Numbered from the stretch's first letter, positions 10,560 through 23,582 are shown. The stretch: DNA of 64,000 nucleotides from Buddleja alternifolia (GCA_019426215.1 CM033400.1:18894568-18958567), one strand, 5' to 3'. Notes: generated by a model not told the origin, from the sequence alone. A program made the numbers and translations.

Positions 10560-12053
10560 TGTTAGGAAATTTCATGTTAGATGTTTTGATAATGACAAGA
10601 TAGGATCTTATGTTAGACCCCAAAAAGAATGTAAGTTTATATTTTCATAGAAGTTATGTATAAGCGTTTGAAAGTTTGTAATATTAATTAGGCTTGTAAT
10701 TTTTATCTTTATAGATTTTAGACTAAGTATTAGATACCGAATTGCTAATAGAATTCTAGGTGAGTCTATTAGAGATAAAGTTGAAGATCAGCGTCCGAAG
10801 TCAAATGAAGAGGAAGATTTGTTCTTAGCTTCTGCCAAACGCTAAAGGACTATTTCAGGATTTATGGATTAAGCGCTCAAAGCACTCCAGTGATCAGTAT
10901 TAGATTCACCTGAAATAAATCCACAAGTCATGAAGGACTTAAATGCAATCACTCAACGGACATTTATTTCAAACAGGAGATAAATTCAAATGCATTAAAC
11001 GCCTGATAAGAGCATTAAATGTGATAAGCTATTATGACTTGTGGACAAGCTACCTTTTGACTAGATTGTCAGAATTTCAACGTTCAAGCCTGCTCCCGTC
11101 CAATCGGAACCAGCAAGATTTCAGGAATGTTAGAGAAAAGGCTGATTCACGCGCCGCGTGAAGAGCACGCGCTCACGTGTGTCCAACAGACAAATCGCAA
11201 GAATTGCCTATAAATAACTCATTCCAGCAAACCCTAAAAATAACGTACATACACAAGAAAGTAAAAACTTTGCTGAAACTCTTTCTCAAGAAAAGCTTAG
11301 AAACTCCATAGCCAAAACCTTTCAAGCTTTTTACATACATTCCAGACAGTCACAAATATCTCAAACATCTTCCAAAGAAGAAACCTAAATTCTTACTGAG
11401 ATATTCCAAGTTGTTCGATCTTTCCAAAAACAAACAAAACCTGTGTGACAAAACCCTTAACCTTTCATCTGAGTGAGAAAGTTGTTGAACCCCTTACAGG
11501 CAGTATTTCTGAGTGAGAGAAGCTTGTAGAAGAAGATCTTCATTGGTGCTGAAATTTGTGTGATCAAGGAGCCCGAGATCATCTTTCACCTCTTTACTAT
11601 CTTGTAGAAGATTCTGTGTGATTCTTTGATAATCAACTTAGTAAATTCCCTCCAAGTGAAAAAGGAGAAGAAGGACGTAGCTGGGATTACATCACCCAGT
11701 TAACCTTACAATTTATTGTGTTATTTACTATTATTATTGTCTTGCTTTATGTCTTATTATTTATTCTGAAAAAGACAAACTAAACGGCCAAGCGACTATT
11801 TAACCAAAACGAACGCTAAAGCTTTAAACTTATTTCCGCTGTGCTAACCCTGATTATACTATCTAAGCATTATCCTACTTTGGTAAACTGCTAAAATCAC
11901 TAAATCTAAATTATCTTTATTGAATCGCCTGACACAAGCGCTCAGCTTTCTAAGCGTTCTAATCTTTAAAAAGTGATACGAATTTTTGAAGTCGAAAAAG
12001 ACTTCAGAGTCTATACAACCCCCCCCCCCCCTTCTAGATCCTTTCGTATGCCA
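10560..12053 (+). repeat. Copia-type 3' LTR (Sirevirus-like)
   Basis: It starts TGTTAGGAAATTTC right after a polypurine tract and soon reads TTTTGATAATGACAAG, a common beginning of Sirevirus LTRs. Near its end it has a run of C (about 12019-12031) followed by CTTCTAGATC, again a familiar feature of these LTRs. The right boundary, placed at the CCA near 12053, is approximate. Its partner LTR and polymerase lie outside the window to the left. Confidence 0.65.
11174..11216 (+). promoter_or_regulatory. G-box and TATA box in the copia LTR
   Basis: CACGTG (G-box) at 11174-11179 lies about 30 bp upstream of TATAAATA at 11209-11216. Arrangement and spacing suit a plant RNA polymerase II promoter, which an LTR must provide. 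Confidence 0.55.
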
Positions 12054-12786
12054 CTTGGGACCACCAAATTTATTTCCATTAATCGAATGAATCAAATAAA
12101 TTAATGCGTTCATAATAAATACATCTAATTATTTATTATTAATTTATTTCCATTAATCCAATTAATCAAATAAATTAATTTGCTCATCAAATAACAAATT
12201 ACCTAATTTATGATATTGACAACGAAAGAATTCTCTTTGCTCAATTCCTTTTAAACGCGACTCTCTAGGTTTGTTTCAATTGGCTTTGGGAGAAAACCAA
12301 GGATGTGAGTGTCACTAAGCCAGTCACGTAGACTCACATCGAAACCCAATTGAAATGAATGGATCAATACAAACCTTTAGGTCACAGATACCATGTGAGT
12401 ATAAGCCCTTCACTGTAAAGTTATTAATATTGGACTTTAATTAAGTAATTAATTAATTGGATAGTCCAATAATAATTTAAGTTTGGAAGACAAGAAATAA
12501 ATCAAGTAGGATAAATTTCTTGGTTTCCAAGTCTTGCATTGAGTGCATAATAGGCGTGTAGGACAGTAGGAGGGTATGGATTTTTCCTTCCAAGTCTTGA
12601 TTTGGTAGAATCAAGCAAAGTCAAAGATAGGATAAGGAAGAAAGAGTTTTACTTGGGATTCTTGCATTATCCTACTTTGACTATGATAAGGATCTGACCC
12701 AAATAGATAATTATGATCTAGGAAATAAATCTTGGAGTTTTATTATACTAGGATTGTAATTATTCTATCTTAATTAGGGTTACATC

Positions 12787-12818
<32 letters not shown>

Positions 12819-13002
12819 ATAATAGAAATCACAAAACAACTTTTGTCTTTTTCTCTACTCCTACACGCCTAAAGCAAGACAAAGAAGAAGAAAAATCATT
12901 ATCTTTCCTTCCTCATAAAACCGTGCCCTAGCCCCATTAAATCGAAGTGATTTTTCTCATGTATTGAGATTAATCACTCACTAAATATATTCCCACACTT
13001 TT
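12054..13002. other. AT-rich sequence without genes, perhaps an old LTR fragment
   Basis: No ORF, RNA gene or known domain is visible. The sequence has repeated AATTAAT-type words. A plant LTR-like text near 12240-12420 and the 14342-14697 block may be the two flanks of one copia-type LTR, split by the solo LTR at 13003-14336. Confidence 0.35.
12787..12818. repeat. Compound (TA)n(TG)n microsatellite
   Basis: A simple TA repeat passes directly into a TG repeat. Confidence 0.95.
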
Positions 13003-14336
13003 TGATAAGAGTTGTTTTTACTTGTCTTTAAGTCCTTCGTTTTAGTCTTTTAGATTCATTTATTGCTTGATTCGTGCCACTTGTGCATTTAATTCGTGCG
13101 ACAAATAATTTCAGGCCTTAGATTGATGCAATCGAAAAAAGGGTGAAAAAACGACGCACAAAACAAGCTTTGCCCAAAATTCTTCCCACACCCACGCTCA
13201 GGCGCCGATCACCACACGCCTAGGTGCCAACAAGCAAGAAAAGGAGCCAAACCATGCAGTGTGGCCCCCAAGCACCACCTTCTCCATGCCCAGGAGCCAC
13301 CCTGACCACGCGTAGGCGTCACCTCCTTGCTCCAGCTACTTATTTTTGCCATGTCATCACGCTCGAGAGCCATTTTGCTCATGCCTGGGTGCCAATACGG
13401 CTGATTGTGAAGCCTATAAATACTAGATCAAAAGGAGGGTCTAGGGTTTGGATTTCAAGAGGTTCTAAGCTTTTCTTGGGACTTAAACCAGCTTTCTACT
13501 CCAATTTGGAAGAGCAAGAAAGGGGAATTGAAACCTTCAACCTAAATTAATCATCAATCAAGTGTATAAGGGAGTTTTTTTATTGCTTTCATTACATCTT
13601 TGTCTATGAATATATACATGATTGCCTTAGATTCCTTTTTACCTTTGACTATGAGCCAAATTTGTAAAACTAGGGCCATGTGAGGGCCAATTTGTGAAGT
13701 ATCTCTATTATAGTTATTTGATTGAATCAATTCATGTGTTGTGAAGTTGAGCTTACTTTCCTTATATGTGCTTGTCACCATGTGTTTGATAAATTGCCTA
13801 AGTTTATGTTTTGAAAGAAAATTGATATAGTGTGCAAGGGATTCACAACATGACCCGCTTAATAGGAATTGCCCTAGACATAGGTAGAGATTCCCGGGTG
13901 AAGTAAGTAGACCATAGGCGAGGAATTTCTAATCGTGAATGTGTGTTACACAATTGGATTCCCAAATAGACATACTTAGGGGATTGTTAGTTAGGCATAG
14001 GATTTCTATCGCGAGAAATCGGGTAGTTATCATCATAAGATTTTCCACCATAGCAACATAGGTCCAATGATTTGATAAGCTACATTGTAAGGATAACGCA
14101 TCAAATTGAGCCCCACGTGCGCCCTAGTTTCCTGTCACACTTAAAGTTTCAATTTATTGCTTATGCGCTTTTGTATTTTCCATGTTCGTCGCAATCAACT
14201 TTTATTTTAATTGTTTATTTACAAAATCTAAAGCTAAAATACTCATCCTTGTGGTTCGACGTCTGGACTTTAGTCCACTATTACTTCATATACGACTAGT
14301 ATCTTGCTATAAATTGCATTAGGTTCTAGCGTGTCA
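13003..14336 (+). repeat. Solo LTR, Athila-type family (TGATAAGAG...GCGTGTCA)
   Basis: It begins TGATAAGAG and ends TTCTAGCGTGTCA, the same ends as the LTRs at 14751, 21923 and (inverted) 54385. Body sequence is shared too: a GTTCGAC block near the end, and CGCCTAGG-type palindromes near 13190-13320. Neither side has a primer site, polypurine tract or coding sequence, so it is a solo LTR. Flanks CTTTT and CCTTT match at four of five bases, consistent with an aged target duplication. It is the most diverged copy. Confidence 0.75.
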
Positions 14337-14341
14337 CCTTT

Positions 14342-14697
14342 ACTAAAAAGCCTTTTAATTAGAAAAGAATTAATTTGTTGGCTAGCACCAAGAACGAATT
14401 AATTGGAGAGTCGAAACGAGGTGTGGATACCGTTAGAGGCATCACGTTTGGGGTGCTTGAATCGGAGATACAAAACAAAAGGAATGGCGTTCTTCACTGG
14501 GGCGCGAAGAGCGAGTTCGGGTTAATAGTTTGATCCATCCAATCGAAATAATTTTAGTTAAGAGATTTATGTAAACATCGCTTTATGCTTATCGTAGTCA
14601 ATAGAACAAATTAGTAGTCTCGTTTGGTGGATGAATTTAGTTATAAAATTTTCAATTCCGCTACGTTAAGCCATCCCTGGGACTAGTCAACCCAACA
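14342..14697 (+). other. Possible 3' tail of a copia-type LTR
   Basis: No ORF. The text ends with TTCAATTCCGCTACG and CCCAACA, a wording common at the 3' ends of copia LTRs. It may continue the sequence at 12054-13002, from which it is separated by the solo LTR. Confidence 0.35.
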
Positions 14698-14750
14698 TAA
14701 TAGGGGATTATTTACATTTTTAACTTTTTTGTGAAGACTAATATGACACT

Positions 14751-17560
14751 TGATAAGAGTCATTTTTACATGTTTTCAAGACCGTTGTATTTATGTTTTT
14801 AGGTTCATTTATCGCTTGATTCTTGCCACATTTGCGTTTAATCCATGTGTGAAGTGATTTCAGGTTGTAAATGGATGCAAACGAAGAAAGGGTGGAAAAA
14901 TGACATATAAAACAATTTATGTTCGCACCTCCACGCCCAAGCGCAACCATAATCACGCCTGGGCACCCGAACAAGCAAGAAATAGGCTGAAGTTACGCAT
15001 AATCGCGCCTAGGCGCTATGTTACCACGCCTGGGCGCGATATCTGCCACATCTTCCAAGTTTGAGCGCCATTTTTGTATGTTTCAAGACCTAATTTGAGA
15101 ACATTTCCTTCTAAAAAGTTTTATCTCTATGTCTTGTGACACGCTAAAAGCTAACGTGTTATTGTAGCAAGTGCACTAGTCGTGTGTAGAAATAAATGGA
15201 CGGTAAGTCCGGATTGTCGAACCACAAGGACTTGAATTCACTAAGAATAAATTCAAATTGTAAAGAACAAGAACAAAGACGAGCAAGTGATTTAAAACCA
15301 ATGTGGAGAAAGTTATGAAGAAATTACAAGATTTCTGCGCTGAAAACTCCTATGTAATCGTGATTTCCCAAATATTCCTATCCGGAAATTAACCACTAAA
15401 CATGCATTAACTTACTAGAGCTCACTCGATTTGGATCACAACTTCACCCGGGAATCTTACCTATGTCTAGGGCAATTCCTCATTAGTTGCGGGTCATGAT
15501 GTGAATTTCACCCTAGCAATTTTCTCCCGAAATATTCCCCATAAGGCGCCATCAATTCACATCACATAACAATATAAGAATAACCTAACAATCATCTATT
15601 ATAAACATAAATCACAATTTGGCCTTACATGCCACCCATAATTGAAAGCCAACCGCCTGGAGCCTTCAATCCCCAAGGGATAAAGAATGGTGATGAATGA
15701 TGGTGAAATCGATTAGGGCTGCCCCCCTCTCCAATTTCATTGATAAAGAATTATGCACACCTGGGCGCCCTTCAACTTCTTCCCCAAGTCAATTTTGGCT
15801 AAAAGTAATCAAATTCCGGACGACGCGGCGCCCAGGCGTGGGTATTTTGGCGCCTAGGCGCGGTTTTGCGAAGTCTGGGCAGTTTTCTTGTTTTTCCGCA
15901 TATTTCACCCGATTTGGATGATTCAAGTTCCCACGTGGACCTACAACTTTGTTGAAGGAAACTTTGCCAATTCGGTCTCTAAATGCAAATTGTGCCTCAA
16001 CCGTGGCATTTACGAAATCTGGATATGATGGCGCCTACTCGAAGCAAATTCGGAACTGGATGCACCGGTGGTTGGAAGGGCGCTTGGGCGTGGTAACCGA
16101 AAGTGTTTTGAAGCAACTATTTCTCCACGGACCTCCGATGTGGATGATTCAAGGTGCCAAGTAGATTTTTTTTGAAGGAAACTTCCTCAGCAAAAATATA
16201 CATAAATTCTGAGATTCCTCTAGAGGTTTTCTACCTTTACTCGATAAACACACAAATTAAACGCAAATGTGGTATAAATCATGCATAAACCAATACAAAT
16301 CCAATAAATATGAGGCTCTAAAACATGTAAATTCACACCCTATCATCTTGTCTTTACGGGACGACTTGAATCACTCAAATTGGAGGTCCGTGGAGAAAGT
16401 TATGAAGAAAACAAGATTTCTGCGCTGAAAAGTAAGAAAACGGTTGAGTTCGCACTGTGGCGTCCAAGCGCCCCTCATAAGGCGCCTAGGCGCCACCCCA
16501 ACCGTGCCTGGGCGCTGTTATGCACACCTGGGCGCCCTTCAACTTCTTCCCCAAGTCAATTACATCACCTGGACCGCGCCTGGGCGCCGAAGACCGGTGC
16601 AGTGAAAACTATAAAACCTAGATTTCAGCAAAGAGAAGAGGTTTGAAAATCGGGGGATTGAAGGACTTTTCAGGGATTTTGAGCCATAATTTCATCAATT
16701 CTTGAAGGAGAAGAAGGGGGATTAAGCTAGAGATTGAAGTTCCAAGCTAGGATTCATCATCAACCAAGTCTTAGGGAGTTTTATTTGCTTTCATTACATG
16801 TTTATGTTCATAATTATGTGTATGATTGTTCTAGATCTTCTTGAGCTATTGATGATGAGCTAATTTTGTAGAACTAAGGCCATGTGAAGGCCAAATTTAT
16901 GAGTCACTATATATGAAGTGATTTTTCCTATTAATTCTCCTATTGATTTGTGTGTTAATTTTATGCTTTTATTCCAATCATATGCTTGATCATCATATGC
17001 TTGCTATCTTTCCTAATCTAGTCATTCGAGAGAAGATAGGTTAGGGTTCAAGGGAATTAACACATCATCCGAAACAAATGAGGAATTGCCCCTAGAAATA
17101 GGTAGAGATTCCCGGGTGCGGTTAGCCGGATTTATCCGGAGAAATCTAAAGCTTAAATGCGTGGTTATTGGTTAGATTCTAGGATAGACATATTTAGAGA
17201 ACTGTCAATTAATCATAGGATTATTATGAGCCGAGACATCCGGTAATAGTTAATTAAGGAGTTTTCACCAAAGCAATAGGAGTCTAATAATTCGAGGAGT
17301 AACTCATATATATTGACGAGTAGATTTGGTTGTAGCATGTGCCTTAGTCATTTTATCATACGTGAGTTTTAATCTATAGTTCGTTTCCTCTTTTATCCTT
17401 CGTTTATTCAATCAATTCTTGAAATTTACTTTATTTGTCTTTTCTTTTATTGAAAATCTAAAGCTAAAATCCAAGTCTCCGTGGTTCGACAACCCGGACT
17501 TATTTTGTCCACTTTTATTAGTACACTTGCTACCAAAGCACGTTATCTTTTAGCGTGTCC
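14751..17560 (+). repeat. Solo LTR, Athila-type family, itself interrupted
   Basis: It starts TGATAAGAGTCA and ends TTTTAGCGTGTCC (the last base changed from the usual A). The exact 5-bp target duplication ACACT occurs at 14746-14750 and 17561-17565. Another solo LTR of the same family sits inside at 15137-16345; without it the LTR is about 1.6 kb. It is rich in CGCCTGGGCGC and GCGCCTAGGCGC words. No internal domain remains, so it formed by LTR-LTR recombination. Confidence 0.92.
15137..16345 (-). repeat. Solo LTR of the same family nested in reverse orientation
   Basis: On the plus strand it starts TGACACGCTAAAAGC and ends CACCCTATCA, flanked by the exact duplication TCTTG at 15132-15136 and 16346-16350. 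It is 1209 bp, shorter than its host LTR. It shares its first 150 bp with the LTRs of element B (36989 and 54385). The sequence on both sides reads on as one LTR when compared with the copy at 21923. Confidence 0.93.
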
Positions 17561-18412
17561 ACACTATATAAGTAAATTCTAGAAAAAGAGTGAGGCTAAT
17601 TAAGTAAATAAATTTGATTGAATTAATAACTAATTTAATCTAACCTTCTACAATAAATTAATATTGTTCATTATATAAACTACTATAATACGTTAGTTAA
17701 TTTGTTCATTGTATATAATAAAAATAATTTTTATATACTTTTTAATTGAATATATTCTAATATTTTATGACAATGATTGATATAAGTCTAGTAAATAACT
17801 GTCTGTATCCCACCACACATTTTTTTTCTGGAATAAAGTCATAAACAATTCTAATGAGCAACATAAATTTTTTAAATGGACTCTAAATAAATTATTGCAT
17901 ATGTCACAAATCTCGATGTGTATTCCATATGAATTATATAACATAAGAACATTAATCAATGTCTATTGTAAAAGTACGGATTATAGAGAATAATATACAT
18001 TTCTTTACTTTTTTATGGAGACTAAAGTGACCTTTTATATAAATGTTATGAGAGGAGAAAAGTGAGGTTAATTAAGTAAATGAATTGATTGTATTAATCT
18101 AACCTTCTCAGATAAATTAATATTGTTCGTATATAAACTACTATAATAAATGCGTTAATTTGTTCATTGTCTATATTCATTAATAATTCTTTAGATACTT
18201 TGTTTAATTGGATATATTTTTAAATATTTTTATGACCTTGATTGATGTAAGTTTACGTAGTAGTAAGTGATTTTCTGTATTCCACCAACACTTTTTCTAG
18301 AACAGATAATTCTAGTGAGCAAGATAGAATTTTTAAATGGACTCTAAATAAATTATATCGCATGTCATAAATTTCTGTGCATATTCCATATGAATTCTAT
18401 AACATAAAAAAA

Positions 18413-19736
18413 TTTTAAATTCAAATTTTAGGGGAAGAACTAGGCTATTGGTCCCATCACATTGTCCATGCTTTACTTTTTTCTTTTTTTAAAAAGAATC
18501 TTTAATTTTCAATTTATTGACATTTGAAATATTAATTTAAAAAATTGGTTGGGAAGATAAGCACAAAAAGACATAAATATCAAAAATTCTAACATTATCA
18601 AAGTTCACAACAAAATACAATTGAAAAAAGCAAAGAATATATGGTAGAAAGAAATTTATTACACCATAATACCTCTTGCAGAAACAAACAAATGAGAATT
18701 TCATTTACAATTTACCTATTCATGTTTTTCTAGTTAACAACAAAGGAACATGGAATTAATATTTTTATTTATTTTTATGGATAAATTCATCTTTACTTTA
18801 CCCTCTAGCACTAGAATAAGAACAAATAAATTGTTGATCAAATGAGTGAAAATTTAAAAAATTCATAAAAGTACAGAAAGATTAACTTGAAATGAACTAG
18901 GTTGGTATCTGATTATCTTTTCTTATATCAGTGTACATGATCCTTGGAGATTCATATAAGGAGATCAAATGATATATTACGAACACTAATTAAGTTGGTA
19001 TATTTTTAACTTTTTTTTTAAATTATAAAAGTATTATGTGTCATCTATAGTAATATTGATTGTCATATAGTGTTAAATAATTTCATATTTACTAAAGATA
19101 TCAAACAACTTATAATCTACTTAAACTATTTGCGAAATCACAGATCGACATATAGATTTTTTTAGTCAAGTTAGAAGCCTTCATGCCTGAGTTATCGACA
19201 TAAATAAAAAAATATACACAAGAAAAGGAAAGCCAAAAAACCTAAATAATATGATAGTATCTATGGACTTATATACATTATGAGTAGTTTTTTATTTTTG
19301 CAATTGTCAACATTTTTGTGAAAATTTAAACAACTTCATTCAATATATATGACAAATACTAGTTTACAATGGAAATAAGCAATTTCCTATTTCACCACAA
19401 GGCTTCTTAAATAAGTAATTATGAAATGCTTAATTCGAACGATTATAATCTTAATCGAGCTTCAAATAAACTAAATAATTAGTTTATAACTTCAACATTT
19501 ATTCAAGTTGAATTTCATAAAGCATGTTTTCTACAAATTTTAGAAGGCTGCCAACTCAAAACACGCGTTTTAGATGACACACGTATCACAATTCATTCTT
19601 ATTTTTTGATAAAATAATAAAAAATAACGATTGACTCAGTTGTAGTATTCATATATATGATTCTTTTTAGAAAACATATATATGATATTTAGTAATTTCA
19701 TATTACATATACCAAATAATTTAATTCATTTATATT
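18413..19736. other. AT-rich sequence without recognisable features
   Basis: Very AT-rich, many stops in all frames, no LTR ends, no terminal repeats and no RNA gene seen. I see nothing to annotate. Confidence 0.6.
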
Positions 19737-20288
19737 TGATGTGGGTGGAATTTACCTAAATTGGGCCAAGCTAAAAGAAGCCCAATTGTTAGTAAGGAAA
19801 GATTAATTTTCCTACATGGGCTCAAGTCCAGGTGGCCGACTTACCTTGCTGGATTCGGGCTGAGTTATGGAAAGACTTTGACCAAGAGATAAAGACAAAG
19901 CAAGATCAATTAAGAGGGTGGAATGACCCAAAAATCAAGCTTTTACCATACTGGGCCTCCTTCAATTAAGGCAATCTGGGCTCAATCCTCGCTGGATCTG
20001 CTGGAAGACGCGCCTCCTGATTTTTAGCTATCCTGATTGGCCATTTTACCATAGTTAGATTTGGAAAGTAGCAAGTTTCATTCCATATGCCATGATTAGT
20101 CTAAAAGCCTTCAAGATTTGTATAACTACTCCCATTGAAGATGAACAAAACAAGAGTTTTTATGCTTTTACATGGTTATTCTGTCGGAATATACATATAT
20201 ATATATATATATATTGCCTCATATATTGTTCTCAATTATCCTATATAAAATAATATAAATAGTGTTGATGTGAATCGAACACGCATCA
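19737..20288 (+). repeat. 5' LTR of element E
   Basis: 552 bp, TGATGTGGGTGG... to ...ACACGCATCA, highly similar to 26674-27217. It contains a TA microsatellite near 20195-20213 that is shorter in the other LTR. Confidence 0.93.
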
Positions 20289-20290
20289 AT

Positions 20291-20308
20291 TGGCGCAGTC
20301 TGTGGGAA
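20291..20308 (+). promoter_or_regulatory. Primer binding site of element E
   Basis: TGGCGCAGTCTGTGGGAA begins 2 bp after the LTR. It resembles the TGGCGCCGTCTGTGGGAA primer site that I know from many Tat elements. I cannot name the matching tRNA with certainty. Confidence 0.75.
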
Positions 20309-20372
20309 ATTGAGCTTCAAGGCGTGAGGTAAATTTTATTTATTTTCTGTGAGTATTTGTTTTCAAATCTTG

Positions 20373-21922
20373 ATGGCAGGAAAAGGTATAGCCGAAATAC
20401 CAGAGGCCGCAAAAGAAAAAGATGTTACTTTGTTCGAGCAAGGATAATCATGCACCTGAGATGCCTGCTATTCTAGCTAGGCGACTGATTGATGAAATCC
20501 AAGGGTTACCAATGGACAAGGTGGCTGAGGATCCAGCCGGAGAGAAAGAGACTCTTTTTCAGCCGGAAGGACTAGCCCAGAGAGCTGATCAGCCACCACC
20601 AAGTCCTGCTTACCATTTAATAGCCGAGCAATTGCAAGCAATTGTGGACGCAACTTTTGAAAAATTCATGAAGAATTCGGATCCACAAGGATCCCGAAGG
20701 TATGAAAGGAATTTAATGTCATAGGTACCCGAGAGAACTCCGGTGGCACCCAGAGGAGGTGGTGCAGATAATATCGGAATCACTCCTGAAGTGGTATACG
20801 GTAAGAGAATCAACAAGGTTGAGTTTCTAACTCAACCCGAGGAAGAAGAAGAGGGAGAACCTCGCAGGAAATATCCTGCTTCAGAGGGACGCCAAACACG
20901 GCGTACTAAATAGCTAGAAGATGACGATAAAAAGGGTGGATCCCACCACCCAAAGTTCAGCAAGACAAGATACCAAAAGCAACATTCATGTTGCGTGGAG
21001 GAATAAGCAATTACCGGGGAGAGCTGACACCGCAGGTATCAGCCCGATGGCTGGAAGGAAAAGAAAAAAGATCTCGAAGATGAGGCTAGCAATTACGAGT
21101 CGGCCCGTTCCCTGCTGGACGTGCCAGATAAGCTAGACAAGTTGAAAGATAGCCAGGACAAATTTGAAGCTATGACCAGGAAAATGGCAGCGATAGAACG
21201 AAGGATTGCAGGAGGGAAACAACAAGAAGATCGTGGGGTTCCTTTCACTGGAGCCATCATGAGGGAAGATTTGCCCCGAGATTTTTGGATCCATTCCATC
21301 ACGCCCTATGATGGTACTTTTGATCCAGAAGATCATTTATACACTTTTAGAAATTATGCCTTTCTACACAGGTACACGGACGCAATCAAATACAGGGTCT
21401 TCCTAACCACGCTAACCAAGTCAGCCCAACTGTGGTTCAACCAGCTAGCGGAAGGGTCTATTGGATCCTTCCAAGAATTCAGCAACAAGTTCCTTCACCA
21501 GTTTGCTAGTAGCAAAAGACACGAGAAGACTCTACTAACACTGTTCAATATCAAGCAAAGAGGGGACAAGACATTGCGTTCTTACGTAAGGCGTTTCAAT
21601 GCTGCCATGTTGGAAGTCCCTACTGCCACAGCCGAGTTGAAGTCCAGTGCATTCACACAGGGTTACGTGAGGGCGACCTGTTCAAATCACTTACTAAGAA
21701 TCCAGCAAGCAATTTTGATGACCTGTTGAGCAGGGCAGAAAAATACTTTAATATGGAAGATGCCCAGCGAATAAGGCAATCCGAATAGAGAAAAAACAAG
21801 AAAAAGGAAGAGATCAGAAACGGACAACGCCGGGACAATAGAGGAAGATGGAACACACTGGCACCTATACCGGGCAGGATATAAGATCAACCCATGTATA
21901 GACCAGTACCCAGGGAACCACA
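20373..21922 (+). pseudogene. gag: Gag of element E, degraded
   Basis: It starts at the ATG in 20373-20375 (MAGKGIAEIPEA), shifts frame near 20420, and has further stops around 20722 and 20911. The best-preserved part, 21121-21660, is the retrotransposon Gag domain: MREDLPRDFW, DPEDHLYTFRNYAFLHRY, LTKSAQLWFNQL and LHQFASSKRHEKT. It lines up closely with gag of element F (62459-63148). It shifts frame again near 21665, runs into the solo LTR, and leaves a short remnant at about 23491-23560. No zinc knuckle survives. The structural protein is non-functional. Confidence 0.85.
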
Positions 21923-23490
21923 TGATAAGAGTCATTTTCACGTGTTTTTAAGCCCGTTGTGTTTATGTTTTAGGTTCATTTATCGCTTGATTCTTGCCAC
22001 ATTTGCGTTTAATCCGTGTGTGAAGTGATTTCAGGTTGTAAATGGATGCAAACGAAGAAAGGGCGGAAAAACGACGTATAAACAAGTTCATGCCAAGATG
22101 CTTCGCACCTACACGCCCAAGCGCAGCCACATTCACGCCTGGGCGCCCGAACAAGCAAGAAATGAGCTCAAGTTACGCATAATCGCGCCTAGGCGCGATT
22201 TTACCACGCCTGGGCGCGATATTAGCCACATCTTCCACGTTTGACCGCCATTTCTGTATGTTTCAAGACCGAATTTGAGAACACTTCCTTCTACAAAGTT
22301 GTATATCTGTGTCTTGTCTTCATGTGAAAGTTTGAATCATCCAAATCCGAAGTCCGTGGAGAAAGTTATGAAGAAAATACAATTGCTGCGCTGAAAAATA
22401 AGAAAACGGTTTAGACGCTGCAGCCGGCGCCTAGGCGCCGGACAACTTATTCCCCAAGCCATTTAGGCCACCTGGACCATGCCTAGGCGCCATTTAAGTT
22501 GCGCCTGGGTGCCGATGTAACCGTTTTTCAAGGTATAAAGGCTAAATTTCAGCATTGGGATGGGGGTTCGAATTTTGGAGTTTGGAGACCATTTTCTGAG
22601 ATTTGAGCCATCTTTTCACCACTCTTTGAAGGGGAAGAAGGGGGATTGAGCTAGAGATTGAAGCTACGAGGAAGGATTCATCATCATTCAAGCCTTAGGG
22701 AGTTTTACTTGCATTTCATTTACATGTTTATGTTCATAACTATGTATATGATTGTTCTAGATCTTCTTGAGCTATTGATGATGGGCTAAATTGTAGTACT
22801 AAGGCCATGTGAAGGCCTATTTACAAATCAATATATGTGAAGTGAATTTTCGTATTAATTCTCCTATTGCTTTGTGTGTTGATTTTGTGCTTTATTCACA
22901 ATCATATGCTTGATCACCATATGCTTGCTTTTGTGCCTATTCTATTCATTCGAAAGAACATAGGTTAGGGTGCAACAAGAATCAACACATCATCCGAAAC
23001 TAATGTGGAATTGCCCCTAGAAATAGGTAAAGATTTCCGGGTGCTGTTAGCCAGATTTATCCGGGGAAACTCTAGAACGTTAATGCGTGGTTATTGATTA
23101 GATTCTCGGATAGACATATTTAGAGAACCGTCAATTAATCATAGGATTATTATGAGCCGAGACATCGGGTAATAGTTAATTAAAGTTTTTCCACCGAAGC
23201 AATAGGAGTCTAATAATTCGAAGAGTAGCTCACGTATATTGATGAGTAGATTAGGTTATAGCATGTGCCTTAGTTATTTTATCACTCTTGAGATTTAATC
23301 TATAGTCCGTTTCTCTTTTGTTCTTCGCTTGCTTACTCGTTTTATTGCAATTTACTTTTGTCCATTTTCATTAATCATAAACTAAAATACCTAGTCCTTG
23401 TGGTTCGACAACCCGGACTTATTGTCCATTTCTATTACTACACACGACTAGTGCACTTGCTACCAAAGCACGTTAGCTTCTAGCGTGTCA
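21923..23490 (+). repeat. Solo LTR, Athila-type family, inside element E
   Basis: 1568 bp, TGATAAGAGTCA... to ...CTTCTAGCGTGTCA, flanked by the exact duplication CCACA (21918-21922 and 23491-23495). It is the cleanest full-length member of the family in the window and served as the reference for recognising the interrupted copy at 14751-17560. It carries several GCGCCTAGGCGC-type palindromes between about 22110 and 22520. Confidence 0.94.
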
Positions 23491-23582
23491 CCACACCAAC
23501 GCATAATGGAGGTGGAAAGAAAGATAAAAATATTGTTCAGAAGGCAAGCAGGCCTAAAAAACATCCACAAAAGATAAAAACC

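Larger units (their letters stand above)
14701..18412. repeat. Old tandem duplication of about 435 bp, first copy split by a solo LTR
   Basis: Copy 1 is 14701-14750 plus 17566-17953; copy 2 is 17979-18412. Both contain, in order: ACTTTTTT(G/A)TGAGACTA-like text, GTGAGG(C/T)TAATTAAGTAAAT, TAAATTAATATTGTTC, TATAAACTACTATAATA, AAATGGACTCTAAATAAATT and CCATATGAATT. They are clearly diverged, so the duplication predates the LTR inserted in copy 1. No coding potential is seen. Confidence 0.75.

Noticed and set aside
12019..12031. Poly-C run as a possible polypurine tract on the minus strand
   Set aside because: It lies inside the 3' part of the copia LTR, where such a C run is usual, and no LTR start follows on the minus strand.
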